Source: Terriglobus roseus (GTDB lineage: Bacteria > Acidobacteriota > Terriglobia > Terriglobales > Acidobacteriaceae). From it: a DNA stretch of 64,000 nt. Positions 35,369 through 45,172 of the stretch are shown here, piece after piece (position 1 is the stretch's first letter; each line of letters opens with the position of its first letter). A model generated the notes under the pieces. It saw only the letters and a list, made by a program, of their open reading frames with translations. It ran no database searches and had not been told where the DNA came from. The DNA lies in assembly GCF_900102185.1 (NCBI RefSeq), contig NZ_LT629690.1:3534001-3598000 (forward strand). The letters run 5' to 3'. A program made the position numbers and the translations under genes.

Positions 35369-36118
35369 TCAGTGCCGGTTAATCAAATAGAGGAACGGGA
35401 AGAGGAAGATCCAGACAATATCGACAAAGTGCCAATACAATCCGAAGTTCTCAATCGGTTGAACATATCCCGTTGTGTATAGCCCCGTGCGCGCCTTCCA
35501 AACCAGAACGAACAGGATGGCGATACCGATGATCATGTGCAGTGCGTGGACGCCTGTCATCGCGAAGTACAGCGAGAAGTAAATCTGCGTCTTGTTCGCC
35601 ATGTCCACGGTCAGCGGCTTTTCCAGGCTGCCCTTGGGCGGGTTCACGAAGTCCTTGATGTCGAACGAAGCGCCCGGAACGTGGTGCTCCACGAACTTGT
35701 CGTGGTACTCAACGGTCTTGATGCCAAGGAAGACGAATCCCAGCAGGATGGTGACCCATAGGAAGAACTTCAACTTCTTCAGGTCACGAATCTCTGAGGA
35801 ATGCACCGCCATCGCCATGGTGAACGAAGACGAGATCAGCACGATCGTGTTGACCAGCCCCAGCGGCATGTTCAGAGAGTTCGAAGCGGAAACGAATGCC
35901 TCGTAGTACCAGTTGCGGTACAGCAGGTACGCGAAGAACAGTCCGCCGAAGAACATGATTTCCGTCAGCAGGAACAGCCACATTCCAAAGCTGGCGGCTT
36001 CACGCTGCTGTTCCGCCGTCTCGAAGTGGTGCTTCTGATAGAACGGGTGCTCATGCACGTCATGCGACGGATGGATCTCCGGCTCCGGCGGATGCGTAAT
36101 GGTCGAAGCGATCGACAT
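35369..36118 (-). CDS. ctaE: Cytochrome c oxidase subunit III
   Basis: 249 residues with five to six helices. Typical motifs: AASFGMWLFLLTEIMFFGGLFFAYLLYRNWYYEAF, GLVNTIVLISSSFTMAMAVHSSEIRDLKK, IYFSLYFAMTGVHALHMIIGIAILFVL and the terminal FGLYWHFVDIVWIFLFPFLYLINRH. Subunit III stabilises the oxidase core and its proton uptake path. It is located 78 nt after subunit I and just before subunit IV. Confidence 0.95.
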   Translation of the reverse strand: MSIASTITHPPEPEIHPSHDVHEHPFYQKHHFETAEQQREAASFGMWLFLLTEIMFFGGLFFAYLLYRNWYYEAFVSASNSLNMPLGLVNTIVLISSSFTMAMAVHSSEIRDLKKLKFFLWVTILLGFVFLGIKTVEYHDKFVEHHVPGASFDIKDFVNPPKGSLEKPLTVDMANKTQIYFSLYFAMTGVHALHMIIGIAILFVLVWKARTGLYTTGYVQPIENFGLYWHFVDIVWIFLFPFLYLINRH

Positions 36119-36196
36119 CGAATACCCTCTCGTACTGCGTAAATCTTGTGTTGCCCGGACTGAGCTTTACGCTGCAGCCCGGTAATTCAAATCTGT

Positions 36197-37858
36197 TTAG
36201 CCAACGTGCTGCAGTTCGCGTTCCTGCTTCTTCGCCAGCCACTCGTAGTCGTAAGCTTCCTGCGTCACGATCGGAGTCTCGATGAAGTTCTCCGTCAGCG
36301 GCGGCGACTGAATCTGCCACTCAAGGCCGGTAGCCTGCCAGGGGTTCGAACCAGCAATCGCGCCATACTTCAGCGACCAGGCCAGGTAGAACAGCGGCAG
36401 CATGTAGCCAACACCCAGAACCGTAGCGCCTGCGGTCGACAGCACATTCAGCACCTGGTACTCAGCCGGGTAGGCCGCGTAGCGGCGCGGCATACCGAGG
36501 TAGCCAACCACGAACTGCGGGAAGAACGTCAGGATGAATCCGATGAAGGTCACCACAGCGGCAAACTTCGAAACGCCTTCCGGATACATGCGGCCGGTCA
36601 TCTTGGGCCACCAGAAGTGGATACCCGCGAGGAACGCCATCAACATGCCGCCCACCATCACGAAGTGGAAGTGAGCCACGACGAAGTAGGTTTCCGTCAG
36701 CATCACGTCCATACCCAGCGAGCCAAGGAACACGCCGGTCAGACCACCGATGGTGAACAGACCGATGAAGCCGAACACGTACAGCATGGGGGTCTCAAAC
36801 GTGATGGAGCCCTTCTGCATGGTGAACGCCCAGTTGAAGATCTTGATGGCTGAAGGAACTGCCACAAGCATGGTCAACAGCGAGAAGACCAGCGCGGAGT
36901 AGTTCGACACACCCATGATGAACATGTGGTGGGCCCATACGAAGAAGCCGAACACCGCAATCGCCACCGAAGAGAACGCCACAGCCGTGTAGCCGAAGAC
37001 GCGCTTACGGGTGAAGGTCGAGACCACTTCCGAGATCACACCAAAGCCGGGCAGAATCATGATGTACACGGCAGGGTGAGAGTAGAACCAGAATAAGTGC
37101 TGGAACAGCAGCGGATCGCCGCCCTTGGTCGGATCGAATACGCCGATACCAATCGTGCGCTCCAGAGCCACCAGGACAATCGCGATAGCCAGAACCGGCG
37201 TACCCAGAACCATCAGCACGGAAGCTGCATAGTTCGACCACACGAACAGCGGCATACGGAACCAGGTCATACCCGGTGCACGCATACGGTGCACGGTCAC
37301 AATGAAGTTCAAACCGGTGAAGATCGACGAGAAGCCGGCGATGAAGATACCGGTCGCGGTCGTCGCAACGTGTGTGTTCAGGTAATGCGTGGAGAGCGGC
37401 GTCGTAAACGTCCAGCCCGTGTCCACACCACCCAGAACCAGCGTCGTGATCACGAAGATACCGGCGGCCATGTACAGGTACCAGCTCAGCAGGTTGATCT
37501 TCGGGAACGCGAGATCCTTCGCACCGATCATGATCGGCAGGAAGAAGTTACCCAGCGTTGCCGGAACCGACGGCACCAGGAACAGGAAGATCATCACGAT
37601 GCCGTGCATCGTGAACATCTTGTTGTAGGTGTCGGCAGCCATCAGATCGCCAGCCGGGGTCAGCAGTTCCAGGCGGACCATGCCCGCGAAGAAACCACCG
37701 ATGAAGAAGAAGAACGTGATGCTGAAGAGATACAGCATCGCGATCCGCTTGTGATCCGCAGTCAGCAGCCAGCTCAGCAGGCCGTGCTCAGCGTTGATGT
37801 AGTTCTTCTTCGGCAGCGTAGCCGTGCTCTGATCAGGGAGCGAAACGATGGTACTCAT
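36197..37858 (-). CDS. ctaD: Cytochrome c oxidase subunit I, A2-type haem-copper oxidase
   Basis: 553 residues and about 12 helices. Haem and CuB ligands are in place: [14 protein letters not shown] near residue 83 (low-spin haem His), [23 protein letters not shown] near 260 (CuB His and the cross-linked Tyr), WAHHMFIMG near 310 (two CuB His) and [11 protein letters not shown] near 395 (haem His pair). The motif YSHPAVY, in place of the GHPEVY of A1 enzymes, places it in the A2 branch with the YS D-channel. It reduces O2 to water and pumps protons. It overlaps subunit II by 4 nt (37855-37858). Confidence 0.97.
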   Translation of the reverse strand: MSTIVSLPDQSTATLPKKNYINAEHGLLSWLLTADHKRIAMLYLFSITFFFFIGGFFAGMVRLELLTPAGDLMAADTYNKMFTMHGIVMIFLFLVPSVPATLGNFFLPIMIGAKDLAFPKINLLSWYLYMAAGIFVITTLVLGGVDTGWTFTTPLSTHYLNTHVATTATGIFIAGFSSIFTGLNFIVTVHRMRAPGMTWFRMPLFVWSNYAASVLMVLGTPVLAIAIVLVALERTIGIGVFDPTKGGDPLLFQHLFWFYSHPAVYIMILPGFGVISEVVSTFTRKRVFGYTAVAFSSVAIAVFGFFVWAHHMFIMGVSNYSALVFSLLTMLVAVPSAIKIFNWAFTMQKGSITFETPMLYVFGFIGLFTIGGLTGVFLGSLGMDVMLTETYFVVAHFHFVMVGGMLMAFLAGIHFWWPKMTGRMYPEGVSKFAAVVTFIGFILTFFPQFVVGYLGMPRRYAAYPAEYQVLNVLSTAGATVLGVGYMLPLFYLAWSLKYGAIAGSNPWQATGLEWQIQSPPLTENFIETPIVTQEAYDYEWLAKKQERELQHVG

Positions 37859-38907
37859 TGCGTCACCTTCTGCGAAGCCGTGGGTGTGATGGGCGCCGCG
37901 TCATCGGACTTTGACGTGTCCAGCGTCTGCTGCACACGATAGTTGGTCTTCAAGCCCTTGATGTATTCCACCAGGTCGATCAGGCCTTCTTCGCTAATCT
38001 GCCCCTGGTATGTCGGCATGATCGGCTTGTAACCATAGGGGACATGCTGCGAAGGATTCAGGATCACGTCGCGGAGGAAGCCATCCGTGGCCACCTGCTC
38101 CGTGCCGTCATCCATCTTGATTTTAGACCCGTAAACACCAGCCAGACTCGGGCCAGAGGCCGTCGCATTGCCGGAGTGGCAGGAGATGCAACCAAGCGAT
38201 GCAAAGAGACGCTCGCCGTTCTGTGCAAGGCTCATGCCGCTGGTCGACTCTTCCGTCCACTTCTGGTAGTCAGCCGGATCCATGACCGTAATCTCACCGA
38301 TCATGCCGGAGTGGAGCGTACCGCAGTACTGCGTGCAGAACAGGTGGTACGTTCCCGGCTTCGTCGCGTTGAACCAGACCGTGGTGTAACGGCCAGGGAT
38401 CACTTCACGCTTCACACGGAAGGCCGGAATCGAGTACGAGTGGAACACGTCCTGCGAAATCATGGTCAGCTGCACCGGACGTCCTGAAGGGACGTGCAGC
38501 GCGTTGATCTCGTGCTGGCCGCCCGGATGCTCAGCCTTCCACATCCACTGCTTGCCCACCACGTAGACCTGCATTGCATCAGCAGGCGGGTTGTAGATGC
38601 GGAAGTAAAGCCATGCGCCCCATACGAACACAAACAGGAAGATACCCAGCGGGATGATCGTCCACGTGGCTTCCAGCAGCGTCGATCCTTCGATCTGCAC
38701 TGCTTCCGGGTGCCGTTCCTGGCGGTAGCGGATGGCGAAAAATAGCACTAGCGCGCCCACCAGGAGCATGCCCACCACCGTCATCAACCAGAGGAAGATG
38801 TACAGCGCGTCCGCCCAGGGCGCAATTGTGGAGGCCTGGTCGGGCCAAAGCGCCGAGCTGGTGAGCCATTTGGTTAGGAACTGCCAAAGCACTGGACTGA
38901 TCTGCAT
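37855..38907 (-). CDS. ctaC: Cytochrome c oxidase subunit II fused to cytochrome c
   Basis: 350 residues. Two N-terminal helices are followed by the CuA domain: [44 protein letters not shown], and the copper motif [16 protein letters not shown] (C-x3-C-x3-H-x2-M) near residue 215. A C-terminal cytochrome c domain has CISCHSG near residue 262, followed by the Met region [20 protein letters not shown]. The fusion defines a caa3-type oxidase that takes electrons directly from ACIII without a soluble carrier. The stop overlaps the start of subunit I. Confidence 0.97.
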   Translation of the reverse strand: MQISPVLWQFLTKWLTSSALWPDQASTIAPWADALYIFLWLMTVVGMLLVGALVLFFAIRYRQERHPEAVQIEGSTLLEATWTIIPLGIFLFVFVWGAWLYFRIYNPPADAMQVYVVGKQWMWKAEHPGGQHEINALHVPSGRPVQLTMISQDVFHSYSIPAFRVKREVIPGRYTTVWFNATKPGTYHLFCTQYCGTLHSGMIGEITVMDPADYQKWTEESTSGMSLAQNGERLFASLGCISCHSGNATASGPSLAGVYGSKIKMDDGTEQVATDGFLRDVILNPSQHVPYGYKPIMPTYQGQISEEGLIDLVEYIKGLKTNYRVQQTLDTSKSDDAAPITPTASQKVTQ

Positions 38908-38996
38908 CGTTGGCCTTTATCTCTTCCTGTCCGTTCTCTCGTTCGGGTCCTGCGGTCTCTTGTCCGCGAAAGTTCAATACGCTGGTGCGCCGGTCG

Positions 38997-39929
38997 TTAG
39001 GTCCGGTCGTCCTTGCGGGTCAAAGCGTTCTCGCGGCCAAGCTTCAGGTCGCGGCGAAACATCAAAAACATAAATCCGCCCAGCCCCGCCACTGTGATCA
39101 TGCCGCCGAGCTGTACAACGCGGGCGACGATCAGACTGTGCTTGTTACGGTGCGGATCGTAGTGGTAGCAATACGTCAAAATGTTGGCGACCGGCGATCC
39201 GATCTTGTGATCCGATGCCTCCACCAGTCCCAGAAGGAGATCCTTTGGGGCATACTCAACGCCGAGGTAGTACTGCGCAATCTTCGCCTCGGGCGTCAGA
39301 ATCTGGATCGCGCTGGCGTGCGCAAACTGGGTGGTCTTGCCGTCCGGGCTCGGAATCTTCACATAGCCAAAGCCCACAGCCTTGGTCACAGCGTCGATCG
39401 AAGCCTGCTGGCCAGTCAGGAAGTGCCATCCACCCTCAGTACCAGGACGTGCATACCGCTTGGCGTACAGCTTCTTTTCCTTCAGAGCATCGGTCGGTGT
39501 ATCGGTCGGGTCAATGCTAACCACCAGGACATTGAAGTCCTTGGAGGGGTCAAGGTGAACCATCGCCAAACCCTGCACCAGACCATCCAGCTCTTCCGAG
39601 CACAGCATCGGGCACTTGAAGTACACCAGAGCCAGAACCGCAGGCTTGCCGTTGTTGAAGTAGTCAGCCGTGTTCACCGCCTTGCCGGTCTCGTCCACAA
39701 AAGGAACAGACGGCAGAGTGGTGTTCAAATGCTGATCGATGGCAGCGCCCTTCAGCACGGTCGGAAGTTCGCTACCGGAATTCTCTCCGGACTGCTTATC
39801 CGCAATGCTGGATACCTGGGCAGAAACAGCCGCAGGCAACAGGCCGAACATCAGCGCGAGCACAGCCAACAGGCCGCCCATGCGCTTTCTCCGGATTGTC
39901 TTCTGCAGCTTCATTTCCATCTCCATCAA
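38997..39929 (-). CDS. SCO1/SenC-family copper chaperone
   Basis: 310 residues. An N-terminal signal segment (MGGLLAVLALMFGLLPAAVSAQ) precedes the thioredoxin-like SCO domain. The copper-binding CxxxC is in VYFKCPMLCSEELDGL near residue 107, followed by KDFNVLVVSIDPTDTP; the partner His lies in GGWHFLTGQQASI or slightly later. The C-terminus adds a transmembrane helix (GMITVAGLGGFMFLMF) with a basic tail, an uncommon extension. SCO proteins deliver copper to the CuA site of subunit II, encoded next. Confidence 0.9.
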   Translation of the reverse strand: MMEMEMKLQKTIRRKRMGGLLAVLALMFGLLPAAVSAQVSSIADKQSGENSGSELPTVLKGAAIDQHLNTTLPSVPFVDETGKAVNTADYFNNGKPAVLALVYFKCPMLCSEELDGLVQGLAMVHLDPSKDFNVLVVSIDPTDTPTDALKEKKLYAKRYARPGTEGGWHFLTGQQASIDAVTKAVGFGYVKIPSPDGKTTQFAHASAIQILTPEAKIAQYYLGVEYAPKDLLLGLVEASDHKIGSPVANILTYCYHYDPHRNKHSLIVARVVQLGGMITVAGLGGFMFLMFRRDLKLGRENALTRKDDRT

Positions 39930-39937
39930 CTACTGAC

Positions 39938-40672
39938 TTACTTCTTGGCTTCCTGAGCTTCTTTTTCCACGGCCATCTTCTGCTCGCGGCTTTCGATCTG
40001 CTCCAGCTCATAGCCAGTGCGCGCAAAACCGGTGGTCAGCGGCGCAACTGCCTTGAACTGCTTGTCGCCGGCCATCTTCGTCTGAACACTGGTAGCCGGA
40101 GTTGCTGCCGTCGGCAGACCACGCTTCACAACCAGAGCCATTGCCTGCTCCACCGGAATGTGGATGGTCCCTTCCGGGCCCTCCGAGGGATCAGCGTAGG
40201 TGTAGTGCTCCAGCAGGAGATCCTCGCGGGCATGCATGTCCGCAGTCTCCTGGTCATCGTCGTCCACCGGAATACGGGGCGAAGGGAAGCTCTGCGCGAT
40301 GCGTGCTGCATCCGCCTGCTCCTGCTCCGGATTCGTCGCCAGGCTGGCGCCGCGGTGCTGCACACCTTCCGGGCTACCGCCTGCATAGGGCGACTTCGAC
40401 GCTTCCTGCAGATCCTGCTTCAGCAAGCCATAGTTAATGGCCTTACCCATCACATAGCAGAGACCGAAGAAGACGATCAGGAATCCAACCAGGCCAGCGA
40501 TGAAGACTGCTACGCCCTTGGTGTTGACGTCCGTAACTTCGTATCCCGGATGTTCCGGGTCAAACTTCGGCGAAGGGTGCGGCTCCGGCTTCGGAAGACC
40601 GTGTTCGTCGTGGAACGTCGAGGGTCCCTTGACGCTCTCGATGTGATCGCGCTCGTTGAACTCAGTGGGCAT
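39938..40672 (-). CDS. One-TM protein of ACIII-cox operon, function unknown
   Basis: 244 residues from ATG at 40672 (MPTEFNERDH); the frame is open to 40708. A Pro/His-rich N-terminus (HDEHGLPKPEPHPSPKFDPEHPGYE) precedes one transmembrane helix (VAVFIAGLVGFLIVFFGLCYVMG, about residues 53-75). About 165 residues follow, with a coiled-coil-like end IESREQKMAVEKEAQEAKK. It sits between actF and the SCO gene. I know of no assigned family. It may be an accessory or structural subunit of the ACIII-caa3 supercomplex, inferred from position only. Confidence 0.75.
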   Translation of the reverse strand: MPTEFNERDHIESVKGPSTFHDEHGLPKPEPHPSPKFDPEHPGYEVTDVNTKGVAVFIAGLVGFLIVFFGLCYVMGKAINYGLLKQDLQEASKSPYAGGSPEGVQHRGASLATNPEQEQADAARIAQSFPSPRIPVDDDDQETADMHAREDLLLEHYTYADPSEGPEGTIHIPVEQAMALVVKRGLPTAATPATSVQTKMAGDKQFKAVAPLTTGFARTGYELEQIESREQKMAVEKEAQEAKK

Positions 40673-42014
40673 GTTCGGGCTCCAGGACCTCCGCGGTGTG
40701 CGGGTCATTCAGGGCCAGCAGCGGCCGCGAGGCGAGGTTCGTGAAGTAGAAGTAGAGCCAGATGCCGCCGATGGCGACCGGCACAGTAATGTACGCGAAG
40801 ATTCCGGCGCTCAGGTGGAAGTTGCGCGCAGCATCCGGGAAGTTCGGCTCGATGAGCCAGAACAGATCGAAGCAGCGGGCAAACATCATCCACATGGTCA
40901 GGCCAAGCATCTTGCGGTTGTCGTACTTGAAGCTGCGGCTCAGCAGGCAGCAGAACGGCACAACCCAGTGGAAGATGAAGTCCAGCGAAGTGAACACCCA
41001 CCATCCGCCACCAATGCGGTTCAGGTACCACGGAATCTCTTCCGGCGAGTTCGCAGACCAGATGATCAGGAACTGCGCAAAGCTCAGGTAGATGTTCAGC
41101 ATGACGAACGCCAGCATGAACTTACCCAGATCGTACTGCTCGGTCTTGCGCAGAATGGTCTTCAGCGGCTCATACAGGCTCAGGCGGATGGTCGTATTCA
41201 CACCCAGCGCCAGTACCGCGTAGCCCTGACCAACCAGGAAGATCAGACCGTACATCGTGGAGTACCACGTGATGTCCAGAGCCATCACAAAGTCGATGGC
41301 AACCAGCGTCAGCAATCCCGAGTAAAGCAGGATACCGATACCAGACAGGTTCTCCGTCTTGGTGCGCCAGTACTCGTACGACGCCTGCGTGCCACGCTCA
41401 GGATCTGCGTCACGCTGCAGCGACCAGCGGTTCAGGAAAGTCGTCCAGACCGCGATGAATCCCAGAACAATAGCAATCTGAATAGTCACGCTTGCGGGCG
41501 AAAGCATGATGCGCTTCCAGTCCAGCGAATGTGCCTGACCTTCAGTCAGCAGACCGCTGTGCAGAGCGTTCTCCACGGCTTCATGCGTCGGATACGCAGC
41601 CCACAGCCACAGGCGCTTGCCGAATACGAAGAAGGGGAGGCAGAGTGCAGCAACAACCCACCAGGTAGCTGCCATGGCTTCCAGCGGACGACGCAGGACC
41701 AGGCCCCACTTACCGCCAGAAATGTACTGCAGCATCAGCACGCACAGGCCACCGCCGCACAGGCCGAAGACCAGCATCCATGCCTGCAGATATGCGCGGG
41801 CGACGTGATTAAAGTCGAGGACGCCAAGAATACCGGAGAGCACCAGGCCCACCACTGCAACGATGAGGCTGCGTGTCTTCCACGCGGCGACCGCTGGAGG
41901 TGCGCTCAGGTCGGCTGGAAGCACTCGCGGCCCATGATCGGCGTGCAGCGCGCTATGAGCTGCGCCGGGATCGCCGGCTCCTTCCAGTGCGTAATGTTCG
42001 TGTCCGTGTGCCAT
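40662..42014 (-). CDS. actF: Alternative complex III subunit ActF (NrfD-like)
   Basis: 450 residues with about ten transmembrane helices of the NrfD/PsrC type. Recognisable segments: HWVVPFCCLLSRSFKYDNRKML, LIFLVGQGYAVLALGVNTT, WYSTMYGLIF, GIFAYITVPVAIGGIWLYFYF. In ACIII, ActC and ActF form the membrane core. ActF is thought to contribute to proton translocation, while ActC forms the quinol site. The C-terminal end overlaps the start of the next gene by about 11 nt. It follows actE after 31 nt. Confidence 0.9.
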   Translation of the reverse strand: MAHGHEHYALEGAGDPGAAHSALHADHGPRVLPADLSAPPAVAAWKTRSLIVAVVGLVLSGILGVLDFNHVARAYLQAWMLVFGLCGGGLCVLMLQYISGGKWGLVLRRPLEAMAATWWVVAALCLPFFVFGKRLWLWAAYPTHEAVENALHSGLLTEGQAHSLDWKRIMLSPASVTIQIAIVLGFIAVWTTFLNRWSLQRDADPERGTQASYEYWRTKTENLSGIGILLYSGLLTLVAIDFVMALDITWYSTMYGLIFLVGQGYAVLALGVNTTIRLSLYEPLKTILRKTEQYDLGKFMLAFVMLNIYLSFAQFLIIWSANSPEEIPWYLNRIGGGWWVFTSLDFIFHWVVPFCCLLSRSFKYDNRKMLGLTMWMMFARCFDLFWLIEPNFPDAARNFHLSAGIFAYITVPVAIGGIWLYFYFTNLASRPLLALNDPHTAEVLEPEHAH

Positions 42015-42045
42015 TCGTTGCGGCCTTATCCTTCAGGGAACTCGA

Positions 42046-43185
42046 TTACTTGCTTGCTGCCAGGAACGCGACGATGTCGTTCACGTTCTCGTTGGAAAGT
42101 TGCGGAAACGCCGGCATCGGCGGTTTCGATGTCGGTGACCCGTTGGCCACCTGCGCGTGAATATGTGCCGCTCCTACGCGGGCCACAATGCCCACAAGCG
42201 ACGGAATCATTGGCGGCATACCCTGGCGTGTCGGCTGGTGGCACACGCTGCAGTTCGCCGTATATAGCTTCTGCCCATTCGCTACATCGCCCGCGGCGGC
42301 ATGCGGAGCAGCGGCCGACGGAACCGAAGCACTGGCTTCCGTCTTGGCTGCCGCAGCGGTTGCCGCGGTCGGCTTGGCTCCAGCTGGCAGGGCAGATGCC
42401 AGGGGAGCCGACTTAGGGTTTGCTTCAGACACCTGCGCGGGCTTCGCTGCATCGGCAGCGGGCTGCGGCATGGGCTGCGGAAGAGGAGCTGCCATCACCT
42501 GCGACTTCTGGATCTGGCCAGCCGTTGCCGGCAGGTCCCATTCCTTTACGAAGTTCGCGGACAGGCCTTCTGCCTTCTCCACATCTTCCATCTTCTCAAT
42601 CTTTGCGCCGCCCGCATCCGCCGTGGTGGCGTGCTGCGAGAGCTGCAGAGCACGGATGTAAGCAACAACAGCCCAGCGGTCTTCCACGGTGACCTGTCCC
42701 TGGTAGTCAGGCATCGCGCCATAACCATTCGAGATCACGTTGAAGAAGTGGCCCAGAGGAGCCGAACGCAGGCGCTCCGTGTGCAGATTGCCTGCGGGGA
42801 AGAACCCACGCATCACAACCATGCCGCGACCATTACCGGTACGCGAGTGGCAGGACGTGCAGTAGATGTTGTACCGCTCCTGGCCACGCTCAATCAGATC
42901 TGCCGTCAACGGCACCGGAAGGCCATCGCCCTCTGCGCCATTGATCAGGCCCGTGCGGTAGTAAGAGCCTTCGTCTTCCTGGCCGCGTGCCACGGTTCCA
43001 AGCGCCTGCGGACGGACCGAACGGCCATCTGCATAGAAATTGGTACCGCGCTGCGGGAAGAACTTCGGCTGGTCGTGCATATCCTGACGGCAGCCGGCAA
43101 GACCCAGCATGCTCAGACAGGCCACCGACGCAGCCAGAAGGCGGCGGGACATGTTTCCCTGTTCCCTGTTGCCGATTGCCTGCAT
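42046..43185 (-). CDS. actE: Alternative complex III cytochrome c subunit ActE, dihaem form
   Basis: 379 residues. The signal is of lipoprotein type: MSRRLLAASVACLSMLGLAGCRQD (lipobox LAGC). Its ATG at 43152 is an alternative to the 43185 start, which overlaps actD by TAATG. Haem motif 1, CTSCHSRTGNGRGMVVMRGFFPAGNLHTERL, near residue 110, is the normal ActE domain. After an Ala/Pro-rich linker (about residues 235-300), a second domain carries CSVCHQPTRQGMPPMIPSLVGI near residue 318. Canonical ActE has one haem, so the added domain may extend the electron wire to CoxII. Confidence 0.9.
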   Translation of the reverse strand: MQAIGNREQGNMSRRLLAASVACLSMLGLAGCRQDMHDQPKFFPQRGTNFYADGRSVRPQALGTVARGQEDEGSYYRTGLINGAEGDGLPVPLTADLIERGQERYNIYCTSCHSRTGNGRGMVVMRGFFPAGNLHTERLRSAPLGHFFNVISNGYGAMPDYQGQVTVEDRWAVVAYIRALQLSQHATTADAGGAKIEKMEDVEKAEGLSANFVKEWDLPATAGQIQKSQVMAAPLPQPMPQPAADAAKPAQVSEANPKSAPLASALPAGAKPTAATAAAAKTEASASVPSAAAPHAAAGDVANGQKLYTANCSVCHQPTRQGMPPMIPSLVGIVARVGAAHIHAQVANGSPTSKPPMPAFPQLSNENVNDIVAFLAASK

Positions 43186-43726
43186 TACAGATCTACCTCC
43201 ACCACGCTCACCGCGCGGAACTGCTCCAGGAACTCGCGCGTTTCGCCAAGCTCAAACTTGGGATCCGTCGCCTCCAGGCACAGGAAGAACTTGTCATCCG
43301 TCGCGCCTACACGGAAGTTGGGCGCGTTGAACAGCGGATGGTACGGCTGCGGCAGACCATTCAGTCCTAGCATGCCGAACGCCGCGGAAAGACCCGCGAA
43401 CAAAATCGTCCATTCGTAAGCCGGGATGATGAATGCCGGCCACGAGAACAGCGGACGACCCGCAATGTTAATCGGATACGAGATCGCGGACATCCACGTC
43501 TGCATCAGGAATGCTGTCGTCAGACCCATCAGGCCGCCCATCAACGTCAGCAGCGGCACACGGTTGCGGTGCACATCCAGTGCGGTGGCAGCTTCTTCCA
43601 CCGGATAGGGCGTGTAGCATTCCATGCGACGGTAGCCCGCGTCGCGTGCGGCGACAGTGGCTTTCACCATCGCCTGAGGCGTATTGAACTCGGCCAGGAG
43701 GCCGTAGACTCCCTCTTCGACCGGCA

Positions 43727-43727
<1 letters not shown>
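43185..43727 (-). CDS. actD: Alternative complex III subunit ActD (DUF3341)
   Basis: 180 residues with the DUF3341 pattern: YGLLAEFNTPQAMVKATVAARDAGYRRMECYTPYPVEEAATAL, two helices (LLTLMGGLMGLTTAFLMQTW and AFIIPAYEWTILFAGLSAAFGML), and a late FFLCLEATDPKFELGETREFLEQF. In ACIII it is a membrane subunit, probably structural. Its start overlaps the actC stop and its stop overlaps the actE start (single-base TAATG overlaps). Confidence 0.92.

Positions 43728-45171
<1,444 letters not shown>

Positions 45172-45172
<1 letters not shown>

Noticed and set aside
40656-42416. Open frame of 586 codons on the plus strand across actF/actE
   Set aside because: Antisense to actF and part of actE; the translation has no recognisable domain and is rich in Gln, Arg and His as expected for a shadow frame.
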